28,807 bases of DNA from Deinococcus marmoris DSM 12784. Its GTDB lineage: Bacteria > Deinococcota > Deinococci > Deinococcales > Deinococcaceae. The first letter of the stretch is position 1; each line of letters starts with the position of its first letter. Positions 1 through 8,081 of the stretch are shown here, in pieces. A model generated the notes under the pieces. It was not told the origin of the DNA, ran no database searches, and worked only from the letters and a program-made list of their open reading frames with translations. A program made the position numbers and the translations under genes. The DNA lies in assembly GCF_000701405.1 (NCBI RefSeq), contig NZ_JNIV01000061.1, forward strand, positions 1 to 28,807, written 5' to 3'.

Positions 1-1
1 C

Positions 2-325
2 GAATCGACATTTGGCTCGCAAAAGTCGCGGGGCTTCGATCTGGAACGGACCGGAGTCACGGACCCCACACGGTTGGAGCGACTGTTCGGTCTGGTGACC
101 TTGGCTTGGTTGGCTTGCCTCCGGGTGGGCGTCTGGCGGCATGAGGCGAAACCGATTCGGGTGCTGGCCCATGGCCGGAAGGCCATGAGCCTGGTGCGCT
201 ACGGCTCGGAAGAACTGCGCCATGTGCTGCGGTGGATTCCAGAGAGAATCAGCGAGATTCTGCGCATCTTGATGGGTCCTTTTCCTGCACTGGGACAGCC
301 GGAAACTGAAGTTGTCAGCTACTGA
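2..325 (+). CDS. IS4-family transposase, C-terminal fragment (cut by window edge)
   Basis: The frame is open from the first bases to a TGA at 323-325. It reads ESTFGSQKSRGFDLERTG and continues through LERLFGLVTLAWLACLRVG to HGRKAMSLVRYGSEELR. This is the usual end of IS4-type DDE transposases: the catalytic E followed by the K-S-x-G-F-x-L-E-x-T block, then a hydrophobic helix. The N-terminal part lies outside the window, so completeness of the element cannot be judged. No clear right-end inverted repeat could be assigned after the stop because the left end is not visible. Family assignment is firm; subfamily is not. Confidence 0.85.
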   Translation, partial: ESTFGSQKSRGFDLERTGVTDPTRLERLFGLVTLAWLACLRVGVWRHEAKPIRVLAHGRKAMSLVRYGSEELRHVLRWIPERISEILRILMGPFPALGQPETEVVSY

Positions 326-521
326 GGTAGATGACCGACAATCCGAAGCTGATGGCGTGACCTGGGCCGACCAGCAGGGCCTTTCCCAGCAGTGAGCTGT
401 TCAGGTGGCCGCGCTTGACCATCTGGACACCCAGTTGAACGAGCGCGGCGAGCAGCAGGGCCAGCGCCCAGATGGAGGGCGGCACCTGGCGGACGTGCAT
501 GCCTGAAAAGGGCAGGGTGAT

Positions 522-527
522 GAGGAC
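522..527. repeat. Left copy of target-site duplication of the ISL3 element
   Basis: GAGGAC here matches GAGGAC at 2294-2299 immediately outside the other end. Both copies lie in the same codon phase of the interrupted gene. ISL3 elements usually duplicate 8 bp; here the two outer bases differ, so 6 bp are certain. Confidence 0.7.
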
Positions 528-579
528 TGCATATGCTGGCTAATCCGGCACCCGCCGGGTCTCCCGCAGCTTCCGTGCT
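528..579 (+). repeat. Left inverted repeat of the ISL3 element
   Basis: Pairs with 2241-2293. The core at 541-579 matches the reverse complement of 2241-2279 at 35 of 39 positions, and the outer TGCATA/GCTGG block matches with one substitution. Confidence 0.8.
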
Positions 580-586
580 CAAGTCG

Positions 587-2212
587 TCAGGCCAGCAGGA
601 TCCGGCATTTGAGCAGATCAAGTTTTCCCCGGCCAAACATCTGCCGTTTGATGAGCTTCAGCCGATTCACCTGGCCTTCGGTCTGTCCGTTGCTCCACGG
701 AGATTCAATCGCTCCACAGATGGCCGCAAAGTCCTTCTGAAAACTACGGCCCAGTCGCTGGATTTCTGCCATGCCGCTGTTCAGCGCTGTGGTGATCCAA
801 GTCGTCAGCAAGCTTGACCCTGGCGTGGGTGCCTGCCGAAGGAGCGATGTGAGCTGTTGGATCAGGGCATACGTCGTCTGACCCTGTGGCCAACGGTTCA
901 CCAGGAGGCCCAGCCTCCTGGTCATCTCCAGTGTCAATCGGTCCGGGGCCAGGGTGAACAGCCAGGACATCTCGCGGACCCCGAGGCGCTTTTCTCGTGA
1001 TAAAGCCACGCCCAGTTGATCCACCGTGGCCGGTGGTTCGTGACCCTCACGCAGCCAGGTCATGTACGCCGACACACCGCTGAATGCGCCCCCGTAGCCC
1101 TGCTGAACCAGCTCGTCGAAGATCTGGGTGACCGTCCACTCCCGTTGCGCCATTCTTGCCTGGATGAACGGCGCATACCGGGTCAGGCTGCTGGGTGGGG
1201 TCTGCCGTGCCGGAAAGCCTTCACGCCTCAACCACTCGGTGACCGTACTCCGGGCCAGGCCCACCTGCCGGGCAATCGCACTGAAGGAGTGTCCTGCAGC
1301 GAACAGCCCGGCCACCTGTTCATATCGCTGTGCCCGTTCTGCTCGCCGGGCCACGCTGTCCCGCAGGCGACTGCGAGTCGTCGTGCGACGAGGCCGAGCC
1401 GCTGGCTTTGCCAGCGGTCTGTCGAGCAGAGGTGAAGACCGTGGCATGGGATCCGGGCACTCACACAGCTCTTCCCGGTGATGGCGCAACCACGTCTCCA
1501 CGGCCTCCCGGATGTTCCCGAACAGATGGAAGCGGTCTGCGATCTGCTGAGCGTCCGGCGCGCCGGACGCAGCCCCACGCGCGTACTCACCCGAGCGGTC
1601 CCGGCTAATGACCTCGACGCCGGGATGATCCTGGAGCCACTGTGCCAGTGTGGCTGCTTCACGGTCCTGCAGCAGGTCCACCACCTGATGCCGCTCCAGA
1701 TCAATTAGGATCGTGCCATACGTCTTTCGACGGCGAAAGCAGAAGTCATCGACGCCCAGGACTCTGGGCGTGGTGAATTCCGGCAAGGGAAGACGGCGAA
1801 GCAGCCGCAGCAGGGTATCGGCACTCGTCACTTCTCCTAAGATCTGAAGCAGCCGATGGCCCCCTTCCCCACCCACCTGGAGCGCCACCTGACTCTGACG
1901 CTGTGCCAGTCGACAGGTGCGCTGGGCATACGGTTCGAGCCAGTCAGGCCAGCGCTCCGCGAAGGTCACACAGAAACAGGCTGGGTTCAGGCAGCGGAAC
2001 CGACGCGTGTGAACGAGCAGCGTGACGGGGCGTTGTCCAAGAGCGAGATCTTGCGGCCGACGAACGTAGTGACTGTGAACATGGGCACTTGGCTGCTGGC
2101 AGTGAGGGCAACGGTGACTGGAAGATTGATCCTGCACCCGTAGGATCAGGTGTTCGCCGTCCTGAACGGAGTCCAGTAACTGCCAGGAGTCAGGGAGGAA
2201 GGAGAAGTCCAT
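587..2212 (-). CDS. ISL3-family transposase
   Basis: This 541-residue DDE transposase moves the surrounding element. The N-terminus has a zinc-binding cluster (C35-x2-C38 with C74 and C79). A helix-turn-helix-like segment lies around residues 290-330. The catalytic domain shows VLGVDDFCFRRRKTYGTILI with the first aspartate at about 155, and a second at SRDRSGEY (D205). The C-terminal block WSNGQTEGQVNRLKLIKRQM carries the glutamate, and GRGKLDLL is a family hallmark. Length is normal for ISL3 and the frame is intact. The ATG at 2212 is preceded by a G-rich stretch that may serve as ribosome binding site. Its position inside matching inverted repeats supports an intact, possibly mobile unit. 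Confidence 0.95.
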   Translation of the reverse strand: MDFSFLPDSWQLLDSVQDGEHLILRVQDQSSSHRCPHCQQPSAHVHSHYVRRPQDLALGQRPVTLLVHTRRFRCLNPACFCVTFAERWPDWLEPYAQRTCRLAQRQSQVALQVGGEGGHRLLQILGEVTSADTLLRLLRRLPLPEFTTPRVLGVDDFCFRRRKTYGTILIDLERHQVVDLLQDREAATLAQWLQDHPGVEVISRDRSGEYARGAASGAPDAQQIADRFHLFGNIREAVETWLRHHREELCECPDPMPRSSPLLDRPLAKPAARPRRTTTRSRLRDSVARRAERAQRYEQVAGLFAAGHSFSAIARQVGLARSTVTEWLRREGFPARQTPPSSLTRYAPFIQARMAQREWTVTQIFDELVQQGYGGAFSGVSAYMTWLREGHEPPATVDQLGVALSREKRLGVREMSWLFTLAPDRLTLEMTRRLGLLVNRWPQGQTTYALIQQLTSLLRQAPTPGSSLLTTWITTALNSGMAEIQRLGRSFQKDFAAICGAIESPWSNGQTEGQVNRLKLIKRQMFGRGKLDLLKCRILLA

Positions 2213-2240
2213 CCCCCATTATTCGGTCTGGGACGCCCCC

Positions 2241-2293
2241 AGCACGGAAGCTGCGGGAGACCCGCCGCTGGCCGGATTACACCAGCGTATGCA
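2241..2293 (-). repeat. Right inverted repeat of the ISL3 element
   Basis: Reverse complement of the left end with four mismatches in the inner 39 bp, plus the outer CCAGCGTATGCA block. Confidence 0.8.
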
Positions 2294-2401
2294 GAGGACA
2301 TACACGAGCGCAATGATGGGCGTGAGCGCGGGTGAGCGGGGATCGGAGAGGAGTGTTTTCAGGGTCATGTTTTTCTCAGGCGCGGCAGTGTGGCGGAGTC
2401 T

Positions 2402-2545
2402 CCCCGTACGTTACAGGTCAATTCTGTCGTCATCGAGCATGAGGTTTGGTTAGCGCTGGTCATGGTGCTGTCCCACCTGCATCTCAACCGACTGCTGCAC
2501 CTGTTCTTGAACAACGCCAAGTTTGTGCATCAGCACGGCTATTAA
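2402..2545 (+). other. Short open tail, possible gene remnant of unknown origin
   Basis: A plus-strand frame without its own good start ends at TAA 2543-2545 and reads ALVMVLSHLHLNRLLHLFLN near its end. The SHLHLNRLL core recalls the C-terminal end of LanB-type lantibiotic dehydratases, but the sequence before it does not resemble that family. It may be the end of a lost gene or chance. The rest of 2369-2590 shows no recognisable gene. Confidence 0.15.
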
Positions 2546-2590
2546 CTCCGCTCGGCAGGGTGCAACCCCTGAGCCCAACACTCCCCCATT

Positions 2591-2632
2591 GATTCCATGC
2601 CTGAAATCAACCATGATTCTGTGCATGGAATC
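2591..2632. promoter_or_regulatory. 10-bp inverted repeat over the start of the KRPGAGRK gene
   Basis: GATTCCATGC at 2591-2600 is the exact reverse complement of GCATGGAATC at 2623-2632, with 22 bases between. The right arm covers the ATG at 2625. It could be an operator or an RNA hairpin that hides the start. Confidence 0.4.
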
Positions 2633-2834
2633 GAAAGCGGGAACACGAGGCGGCAAGCGCCCTGGTGCGGGCCGCAAGCCCGGCCCGAATGTCTGAGTTC
2701 GGCTGCCGGTGCTGCGTGAGGTGTGGGCGATCATCGAAGCCGATGCAGAGCTCAGTGAGCGCACGCCCCAGCAACACGCCGCTGACATCCTGACCCAGTA
2801 CGCCGATGCGCCCCTGTCCAACCGCTCAGGCTGA
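2625..2834 (+). pseudogene. Small basic KRPGAGRK-type protein, broken by in-frame TGA
   Basis: From ATG 2625 (or the in-frame ATG at 2613) the frame reads MESKAGTRGGKRPGAGRKPG-PNV and stops at TGA 2694-2696. It then continues open as VRLPVLREVWAIIEADAELS and on to a TGA at 2832-2834. The GGKRPGAGRKxGP-x-VxVRxP layout is that of a widespread small plasmid and phage protein family with a basic N-terminus and a ribbon-helix-like segment, so the reading-through frame is clearly one gene of 69 codons. CGA to TGA would be a single C-to-T change. It lies just left of the end of the defence operon, in the opposite orientation. Confidence 0.65.
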
Positions 2835-2837
2835 TCC

Positions 2838-3596
2838 CTAACTCCGCTTCGGCTGCGGCGCTGTCCAGGCGTCGTCCCCAAGCGGGAGGGCATTTAATTC
2901 GGCGCGCGCCTCCCGCCAGGTCGGCACATGTTCATCCAGCAGGGTCAGGAACTGCTGGCCGTGGGTCGGGTCGATCAGGTGAATCAGTTCGTGGGCCACG
3001 ACGTATTCCAGCAGTTCCCTGGGCTTCTTGACCAGTTCCGTGTTCAGGCGGATGTGCCCTGACTGGGGATTGCAGCTGCCCCAGCGGGTTTTCATGCGCT
3101 GCAAAAACAGCTTCCGAACCCGCACGCCCAGGCGCTCTTCCCACTTCGCGATCAGCGGCTCGGCGGCGGCGCGCAGCAGGCTCTTATGCCACGCATGCAT
3201 GACCTGGGCACGCTGCTCTGGCGCCGTGCCAGGCCGCACCGTCAGGGTCAGTTGCTTATGGTCGAGGGTTACCCCCGGCTTACGCTCCTGCTCCTGCACC
3301 CGCAACAGATAGCGCCGGCCCCAGACGAAATGGCTCTCACGCGTCACGAAGGTGCGCGGCGTCTCGCGCGCCTGGGCCAGTAAGGTGGACTGCTGCTGCT
3401 CGATCCACCTCAGCCGGGAGATGGCGTACGCACGGGCCACGTCCAGTCGGGTGTCCAGGGGCACAACCAGCGTGACCCGGCCTTCCGGCGGGTGGACGCT
3501 CAGGTGGACATTCTTGACCGCCTTGCGGGTCACGGTGAACTCAAGCTCGCCGATGATGACCTGCTCGTGATGGGCCGCGCCCATCAGTACGCCCAC
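2838..3596 (-). CDS. YgjP/WLM-like zinc metallopeptidase (DUF45), last gene of the restriction operon
   Basis: This is a 252-residue predicted metal-dependent hydrolase of the YgjP/SprT-like group. The signature is RWGSC (171-175), then VVAHELIHLIDPTHGQQF, where HELIH at 202-206 gives the two zinc histidines and catalytic glutamate and H212 is the probable third ligand. The N-terminal half is the beta-rich DUF45 segment. Its start overlaps the end of hsdR by 13 bases, so it is probably translated with it. Genes of this kind are often the tail gene of type I restriction operons; their role there is unknown. The start could lie a few codons further in (ATG at codon 5). Confidence 0.85.
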   Translation of the reverse strand: MGVLMGAAHHEQVIIGELEFTVTRKAVKNVHLSVHPPEGRVTLVVPLDTRLDVARAYAISRLRWIEQQQSTLLAQARETPRTFVTRESHFVWGRRYLLRVQEQERKPGVTLDHKQLTLTVRPGTAPEQRAQVMHAWHKSLLRAAAEPLIAKWEERLGVRVRKLFLQRMKTRWGSCNPQSGHIRLNTELVKKPRELLEYVVAHELIHLIDPTHGQQFLTLLDEHVPTWREARAELNALPLGDDAWTAPQPKRS

Positions 3597-6500
3597 TGGT
3601 GTTTGAGCAATTCGAACAGCGCGCGCGTGGCCACCCGGTCCCGGCCCAGCAGAGGAAAAAGGGCGTTCTGGATCTGACGCTCGCGGGTCTCGTCGCCGCG
3701 CCAGTCGGCGGGTGCGGACTGGCGCACGGCGGTGTCCAGGGCTAGGGCCAGCTCGGCGCGGCGATCATCGTCGGCTGGGCAAGTGAAGCTTCCGTCGTGG
3801 GCCAGTCCTGGCAGATGGCTGTACAGAACCGCCACCTCCCGCCGTCCGTGCAGTGACGCGGGCATGCCCCCGTCCCCACGGCCCTGCGCGAGGCGCGTGA
3901 TCAGGTCCTCGGTCTCTTTGAGAAAGTCCTCGTACAGCAGCGTGCCCTCGTCGCGCTGACGAATCAGGTCACCCAGCAGGGCCGACATCTCCTCGTAGAA
4001 GCGTGGATCGGTGAGCTGATCCCGGATGATGGTCTTGCGGACGTTGTTGATGATCGTCTCGGCCACAGCGCGGTTGGACAGATTGCCGGAGCGGTTGATC
4101 TGCTGGGCGATCACGTCGTTGATCCCCGTGTCCACGATGGATTCCAGCAGGGACAGGCCACTGAGCGCGCCCAGGTCACGGGCATGATCGGCCTGCACGT
4201 AGGTGTTGATCAGGTGGCGCATGCCCTGCTCGTAGGGTTTGATGTCGAGTTCCTCGCCCGACGCCCGCTTGATGCTGGCGCGCACCTCGGCGAAAAAGGC
4301 GCTGTCGCCGTGCAGGCGGGCGATGTCGTCCGCGATGTAGCCGAGGTCGCTGAGGCTGGCCGCCACCTCGGCGTAGGCGCGCAGGAACCCGGCCGCACTC
4401 TTGTAAAAGGCGATCCGGAGCGGTTCAGTGTCGGCCAGGGCCGCCGGATTCAGCACGTCGCCGCAGAAGTAGTGGATGTAGGCTTCCTGCGTCTTCGGAG
4501 CCGGAACCGGCTCGCACAGGTAGCGCAGTTCCTGCCACGCCGCGTCCAGCCTGGAGCGGCCCTCCGCGCGCCAGTCCTTCAAGAAGACGTTGCCGTCCTC
4601 ACCGCCCTCGTCCACGGCCAGTTCGTCGGAGGTGTAGACCGCGATGGCGTGCTGCACGTTCTCGAACAATTCCTTGTAATCGACGATATGGCCGTATTCC
4701 TTGTCCTCGCCGTCCAGCCGATTGGTGCGGCAGATCGCCTGGAACAGCGTGTGGTCCCGCAGCTCCTGATCGAGGTACAGGTAGGTGCACGACGGCGCGT
4801 CGAAGCCGGTCAACAGCTTGCTGACCACGATCAGCAGCTTGCAGTTGGCCGGCTCCTCGATAAAGCGCCGCTTCATCTCGTCCTCGTAGGCGGCGGTGGT
4901 CTGTCCGGGGGCCAGGACCTGCTGGGTGTAGGTGTCGAACTTGTAGCGCTCGTCGCTGCCCTGTGGCTCCCGCGAAATCAGGTTGTGGTTGGGCTGGTAG
5001 GACGTGATCAGGCCCACCCGGCCAGCCAGCTCCGTGGTCTGGAACAGGCGGTAGTAATGGCAGGCGTCGTAGATGGACGCCGCCACCAGAATGGCCGTGC
5101 CGCGCTCGCTGATCAATCGGGGGCGCAGGTTGAAGTCCTCGATGATGTTGGCCACGATGCGCGACTTGCGCTCGCCGGAACTCATCAGCTCTTCCAGATT
5201 GGCCCAGCGCTTGCGCAGGACTGCTCGCTGGTAGGCGTTCAGGTCGCGGGTCTTCTGCGTGAACCACTGATCAACGGCCTGCGGTGAGCCCAGCCGCTGC
5301 GGCACGGTGCGGGCCTCGTACTTCAGGTCCAGCACCACGCCGTCGCGAACGGCCTCGTCGAACTTGTAGGTGTGGATAGGCGTCCCGAAGACCTCGCGGG
5401 TCGTCTGCTTGTCCTTCCGCAGCAGCGGCGTGCCGGTGAAGCCGATGAAGATGGCGTCTGGAAACCAGCGGCGCATCTGGCGGTTCATGTCGCCGCCCTG
5501 GGTGCGGTGGCACTCGTCGACGAACACATAAAATTGGCCTGTGACCCTGGGCAGATCGCCGCGCAGGTCACTGGGGTCGATCTTGTGCAGCAGGGCGCAC
5601 ATCAGACGCTGCTGCGGGGACGCGAGCTTGTCCAGCAGTTCCCGGCGGGACGTGATGCGCGGCGAGGGCGCGTCCTGTGAGATCACGCTGGTGTTGCGCA
5701 TCACGCCCGAGATCTGCTTGTCCAGCTCGTCGCGGTCCGTGACCACCAGGATGCGGGCGTCCGGCTCGTGTTCTAGCAGCCACTTGGCGAGCAGCACCAT
5801 CAGGATGCTCTTGCCGCTGCCCTGGGTGTGCCAGATCACGCCGCCCTCGCGCCGCCGGGTGCGCTCCTGGGCCGCCTTGACGCCCTCGAACTGGTGCAGG
5901 CGCGGCACCTTCTTCTGGCCCGCGTCAAAGATCACGAAGTTGCGCATCAGGTCCAGCAGCCGTGCTGGGGCCAGCATCTCGCGCACCGGGCCGTCCAGCA
6001 GCGCGCCCTCGCTCAGATCGGCTTCCGGCGCTTTCGTCAGTCCAGCGTGTTCCAGACCCTTCCAGCGCACGAAGAACTGCTCCGCCGTGCCCACCGTGCC
6101 GTAGCGCAGCCCTTGCGTATCGTTGCCTGCCAGGGCAAGCTGCACCGTGCTGAAAAAGCCCTTGTGGAAGATAGGTTCCTGGTTGGTGATCAGTTGCCGC
6201 ACCCCGTCGGCCACCTCAACTTTGCCGCGCTTGAGTTCAATGACAGCCACGGCCAGCCCGTTGAGATACAGCACCAGATCAGGGCGGCGCTGGTGCGCTC
6301 CCGGCGCTTTGAGAGTCACTTCTTCCGCCACGGCAAAGGCGTTACGCTTTGGGCACTCCCAGTCGATCAGATGCACGGTCTGGTGCGGCGCGCCCGCCTC
6401 CACCTGAACCTGTACGCCGTAGCGTAGCAACGTGTAGGTCCGCAGGTTGGCCTGGTAAAGCGTGATCCCAGTGCTGTCCGCTGCCGTCAGCAGCTTCTGC

Positions 6501-6682
6501 ACCGCCTGGGCGATCTGCGCGGGCGTGTAGCCGCGTGCAGTCAGGTTTTCGCGCAGCAGGGCTTCCTCGATGCCCCGGTTGTTCGTCCGCTCTTTCCAAT
6601 CGCCCAGATAGGCGTAGCCGAGCGACTGAAGGGTTTTAATGACCCGTTTCTGGGTTTTGATTTCGGGACGGGTCATGGGCAT
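3584..6682 (-). CDS. hsdR: Type I restriction enzyme, R (motor/nuclease) subunit
   Basis: The subunit cleaves unmodified DNA after ATP-driven translocation, in complex with HsdM and HsdS. It has 1032 residues, a normal length. The N-terminal nuclease domain shows D134 in RRPDLVLYLNGLAVAVIELK, ending E149-x-K151 (the PD-(D/E)xK site). Superfamily 2 helicase motifs follow: Walker A HTQGSGKS (285-292), DECH (389-392), GFTGTPLL near 414, and QAICRTNRL as motif VI. It begins 16 bases after the stop of the ATP-binding gene. GGAGG lies only two bases before ATG 6682 but eight before the in-frame ATG 6676, so the true start may be 6676. All key motifs are intact. Confidence 0.95.
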   Translation of the reverse strand: MPMTRPEIKTQKRVIKTLQSLGYAYLGDWKERTNNRGIEEALLRENLTARGYTPAQIAQAVQKLLTAADSTGITLYQANLRTYTLLRYGVQVQVEAGAPHQTVHLIDWECPKRNAFAVAEEVTLKAPGAHQRRPDLVLYLNGLAVAVIELKRGKVEVADGVRQLITNQEPIFHKGFFSTVQLALAGNDTQGLRYGTVGTAEQFFVRWKGLEHAGLTKAPEADLSEGALLDGPVREMLAPARLLDLMRNFVIFDAGQKKVPRLHQFEGVKAAQERTRRREGGVIWHTQGSGKSILMVLLAKWLLEHEPDARILVVTDRDELDKQISGVMRNTSVISQDAPSPRITSRRELLDKLASPQQRLMCALLHKIDPSDLRGDLPRVTGQFYVFVDECHRTQGGDMNRQMRRWFPDAIFIGFTGTPLLRKDKQTTREVFGTPIHTYKFDEAVRDGVVLDLKYEARTVPQRLGSPQAVDQWFTQKTRDLNAYQRAVLRKRWANLEELMSSGERKSRIVANIIEDFNLRPRLISERGTAILVAASIYDACHYYRLFQTTELAGRVGLITSYQPNHNLISREPQGSDERYKFDTYTQQVLAPGQTTAAYEDEMKRRFIEEPANCKLLIVVSKLLTGFDAPSCTYLYLDQELRDHTLFQAICRTNRLDGEDKEYGHIVDYKELFENVQHAIAVYTSDELAVDEGGEDGNVFLKDWRAEGRSRLDAAWQELRYLCEPVPAPKTQEAYIHYFCGDVLNPAALADTEPLRIAFYKSAAGFLRAYAEVAASLSDLGYIADDIARLHGDSAFFAEVRASIKRASGEELDIKPYEQGMRHLINTYVQADHARDLGALSGLSLLESIVDTGINDVIAQQINRSGNLSNRAVAETIINNVRKTIIRDQLTDPRFYEEMSALLGDLIRQRDEGTLLYEDFLKETEDLITRLAQGRGDGGMPASLHGRREVAVLYSHLPGLAHDGSFTCPADDDRRAELALALDTAVRQSAPADWRGDETRERQIQNALFPLLGRDRVATRALFELLKHQWAY

Positions 6683-6698
6683 TGCCTCCGGGAGAGCA

Positions 6699-8081
6699 TC
6701 AGGGTTCGGCGCTGTTGAGACGGGTCTGACCTGCGGCGGTCAGGCGGTACTTCTGAAGACGGCTGGTGGGCGTGTTGGGGCGCGTCATCTCGATCAGGCC
6801 CGCTTCCAGGGCGGGTAGAAGATAAGCCTGGCGGAAATGCTCGGCATCCTTGAGGCCCAGGCGTTCTTGAAGGTCACGGCGGCCCAGTTCGCCGGTCAGG
6901 ACCTGAAGCAGCGCGACTTCCGGGGTGACTTCCGGGGTGACTTCCGGGGTGACTTCCGGGGTGGAGGAAGTCAGCAGCGCGAACTCCACCCACAGTCCCG
7001 TCGCGTCATGGCGCAGGATGGGCGGCTCGGCCCCCGCTGCACGGCACGCCTGCACCATCCGCTCGATGCCGCGCCCCCACGACTCGATCTGTCCGGCGCG
7101 GAAGAAGGTGTTGGCCACGTCCGGGTTGAAAGGAATCGACGGATGTTTGCCCAGCAGTTTCTCCACCGTCCAGGTGGGCGGGAGTTGCCCCGCATTCCAG
7201 ATCAGCAGGCGGTCCGGGTAGACGCTGATCTGAATGGGCACAGCGCTGGCGTAGTCCTTGTGAACCACGGCGTTCAGGAGCGCCTCGCGCAGCGCGGCCT
7301 CCGGCACCTGAAGCGTCTCGATGCGTTGCAACCCCTGGTAGGAGATGGGGGTCTTTAGATATTTGGCCTTCAGTAGCTCCACCATTGTCTCCATCTGAAG
7401 CAGCAGCGGCCCATGCACCTCGTCCTGAAAGCGCAGGTCCGCGTCGCTGTCCCCGAACGCGCCCACCTTGATCCACGCGCCGCCCACGAAGGCTTCGGGG
7501 TCCGGGTGGAACAGCAGCGCCGCCGCCCGTTTCAGGTATGTGCCGTCCGTCAGCCTCAGACGCTCGAGGAGGGCCGTGTCGGGTTCGTCCAGCCACTCTG
7601 TCGCCACGCGCCCGCTGCGGCCCGCCAGTACCCGGAAGCGGGCCAGGGCGGCCGCACTCAGGTCCGCTGGCCCCACGCGCGGCAACGGCACGCCGTCCCA
7701 GTGCCGCCCCTGCATTCGCAGCAGGAAGGCGTCCAGCGGCGCGCCGCTCAACTCCTGCGTGGTGCTGCCGCTGCGGACGTAATACTTGCCTCGGTAAGTC
7801 ACCGGGTAGGGCGACGCCTCCACCTCGATCTCGATCAGGTCCAGGTCCGACTCGCGGCGCAACTGTACCGGCACTACTAAGCCCAGCAGGTTGCGGATCT
7901 TGTTCGGCAGGTCTTCCAAGAGCCGTGCCGCGTCTCGCACGCCCACCGCTGCGCCCGCATCATTCCGGCCCACCACCAGCGTACCGCCGCCCGTGTTGGC
8001 AAAGGCGCACACCCACTTCAGGTACTCGTCGCGCCACGACTCCTTCCATTCCAAGTGCTGGGACTCGGCGTTATGGGTCAC
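6699..8081 (-). CDS. Schlafen/AlbA_2-type putative ATP-binding protein within the hsd operon
   Basis: This 460-residue protein has an N-terminal AlbA_2/AAA_4 domain. It starts with EWKESW and WVCAFANTGGGTLVVGRND, the family's divergent nucleotide-binding signature. The middle carries ALREALLNAVVHKDYA and NPDVANTFFRAGQIESWGRG, the HATPase-like block typical of these proteins. A VTPE repeat (about residues 373-389) links to a C-terminal winged helix (LTGELGRRDLQERLGLKD). Translation probably starts at GTG 8081, overlapping the previous stop by GTGA. Members of this family are taken to be transcription regulators or defence accessories. Its place between the GmrSD-like gene and hsdR suggests a control or accessory role in this island, which is inference. 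Confidence 0.85.
   Translation of the reverse strand: MTHNAESQHLEWKESWRDEYLKWVCAFANTGGGTLVVGRNDAGAAVGVRDAARLLEDLPNKIRNLLGLVVPVQLRRESDLDLIEIEVEASPYPVTYRGKYYVRSGSTTQELSGAPLDAFLLRMQGRHWDGVPLPRVGPADLSAAALARFRVLAGRSGRVATEWLDEPDTALLERLRLTDGTYLKRAAALLFHPDPEAFVGGAWIKVGAFGDSDADLRFQDEVHGPLLLQMETMVELLKAKYLKTPISYQGLQRIETLQVPEAALREALLNAVVHKDYASAVPIQISVYPDRLLIWNAGQLPPTWTVEKLLGKHPSIPFNPDVANTFFRAGQIESWGRGIERMVQACRAAGAEPPILRHDATGLWVEFALLTSSTPEVTPEVTPEVTPEVALLQVLTGELGRRDLQERLGLKDAEHFRQAYLLPALEAGLIEMTRPNTPTSRLQKYRLTAAGQTRLNSAEP
6915..6962 (-). repeat. Four tandem 12-bp repeats inside the ATP-binding gene
   Basis: GACTTCCGGGGT is repeated four times without change at 6915, 6927, 6939 and 6951. On the coding strand it specifies repeats of Val-Thr-Pro-Glu. 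A copy-number change would keep the frame and alter linker length. Confidence 0.95.

Larger units (their letters stand above)
528..2293 (-). mobile_element. Complete ISL3-family insertion sequence, about 1.77 kb
   Basis: The element is bounded by long imperfect inverted repeats, about 528-579 and 2241-2293. Both start TGCATA-(T/C)-GCTGG. After a 1-base length difference they share TAATCCGGC and GGGTCTCCCGCAGCTTCCG; the inner 39 bp match at 35 positions. A GAGGAC target duplication flanks it. It carries one intact transposase gene, so it may be active or only recently inserted. Exact ends are set from the repeats and from repair of the interrupted gene. Confidence 0.8.
315..2368 (-). pseudogene. 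Small membrane protein gene split by the ISL3 element
   Basis: On the minus strand an ATG at 2368 starts MTLKTLLSDPRSPALTPIIA-LVYVL, ending at the right edge of the IS. Downstream of the IS the frame resumes as ITLPFSGMHVRQVPPSIWAL and runs to a stop at 315. Joining 2294-2368 to 315-521, counting the duplicated GAGGAC once, gives one open frame of 93 residues. The product has three hydrophobic segments (about residues 15-31, 41-58 and 68-90), so it was probably a small polytopic membrane protein. I do not recognise the family. The rejoining in frame is seen directly; that the gene is dead is inference. The downstream half alone has an internal ATG at 500 but no good ribosome binding site. Confidence 0.7.

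Noticed and set aside
4184..5287. Plus-strand open frame of 367 codons
   Set aside because: It lies wholly antisense within hsdR, whose motifs are clear. It is a shadow of the coding strand.
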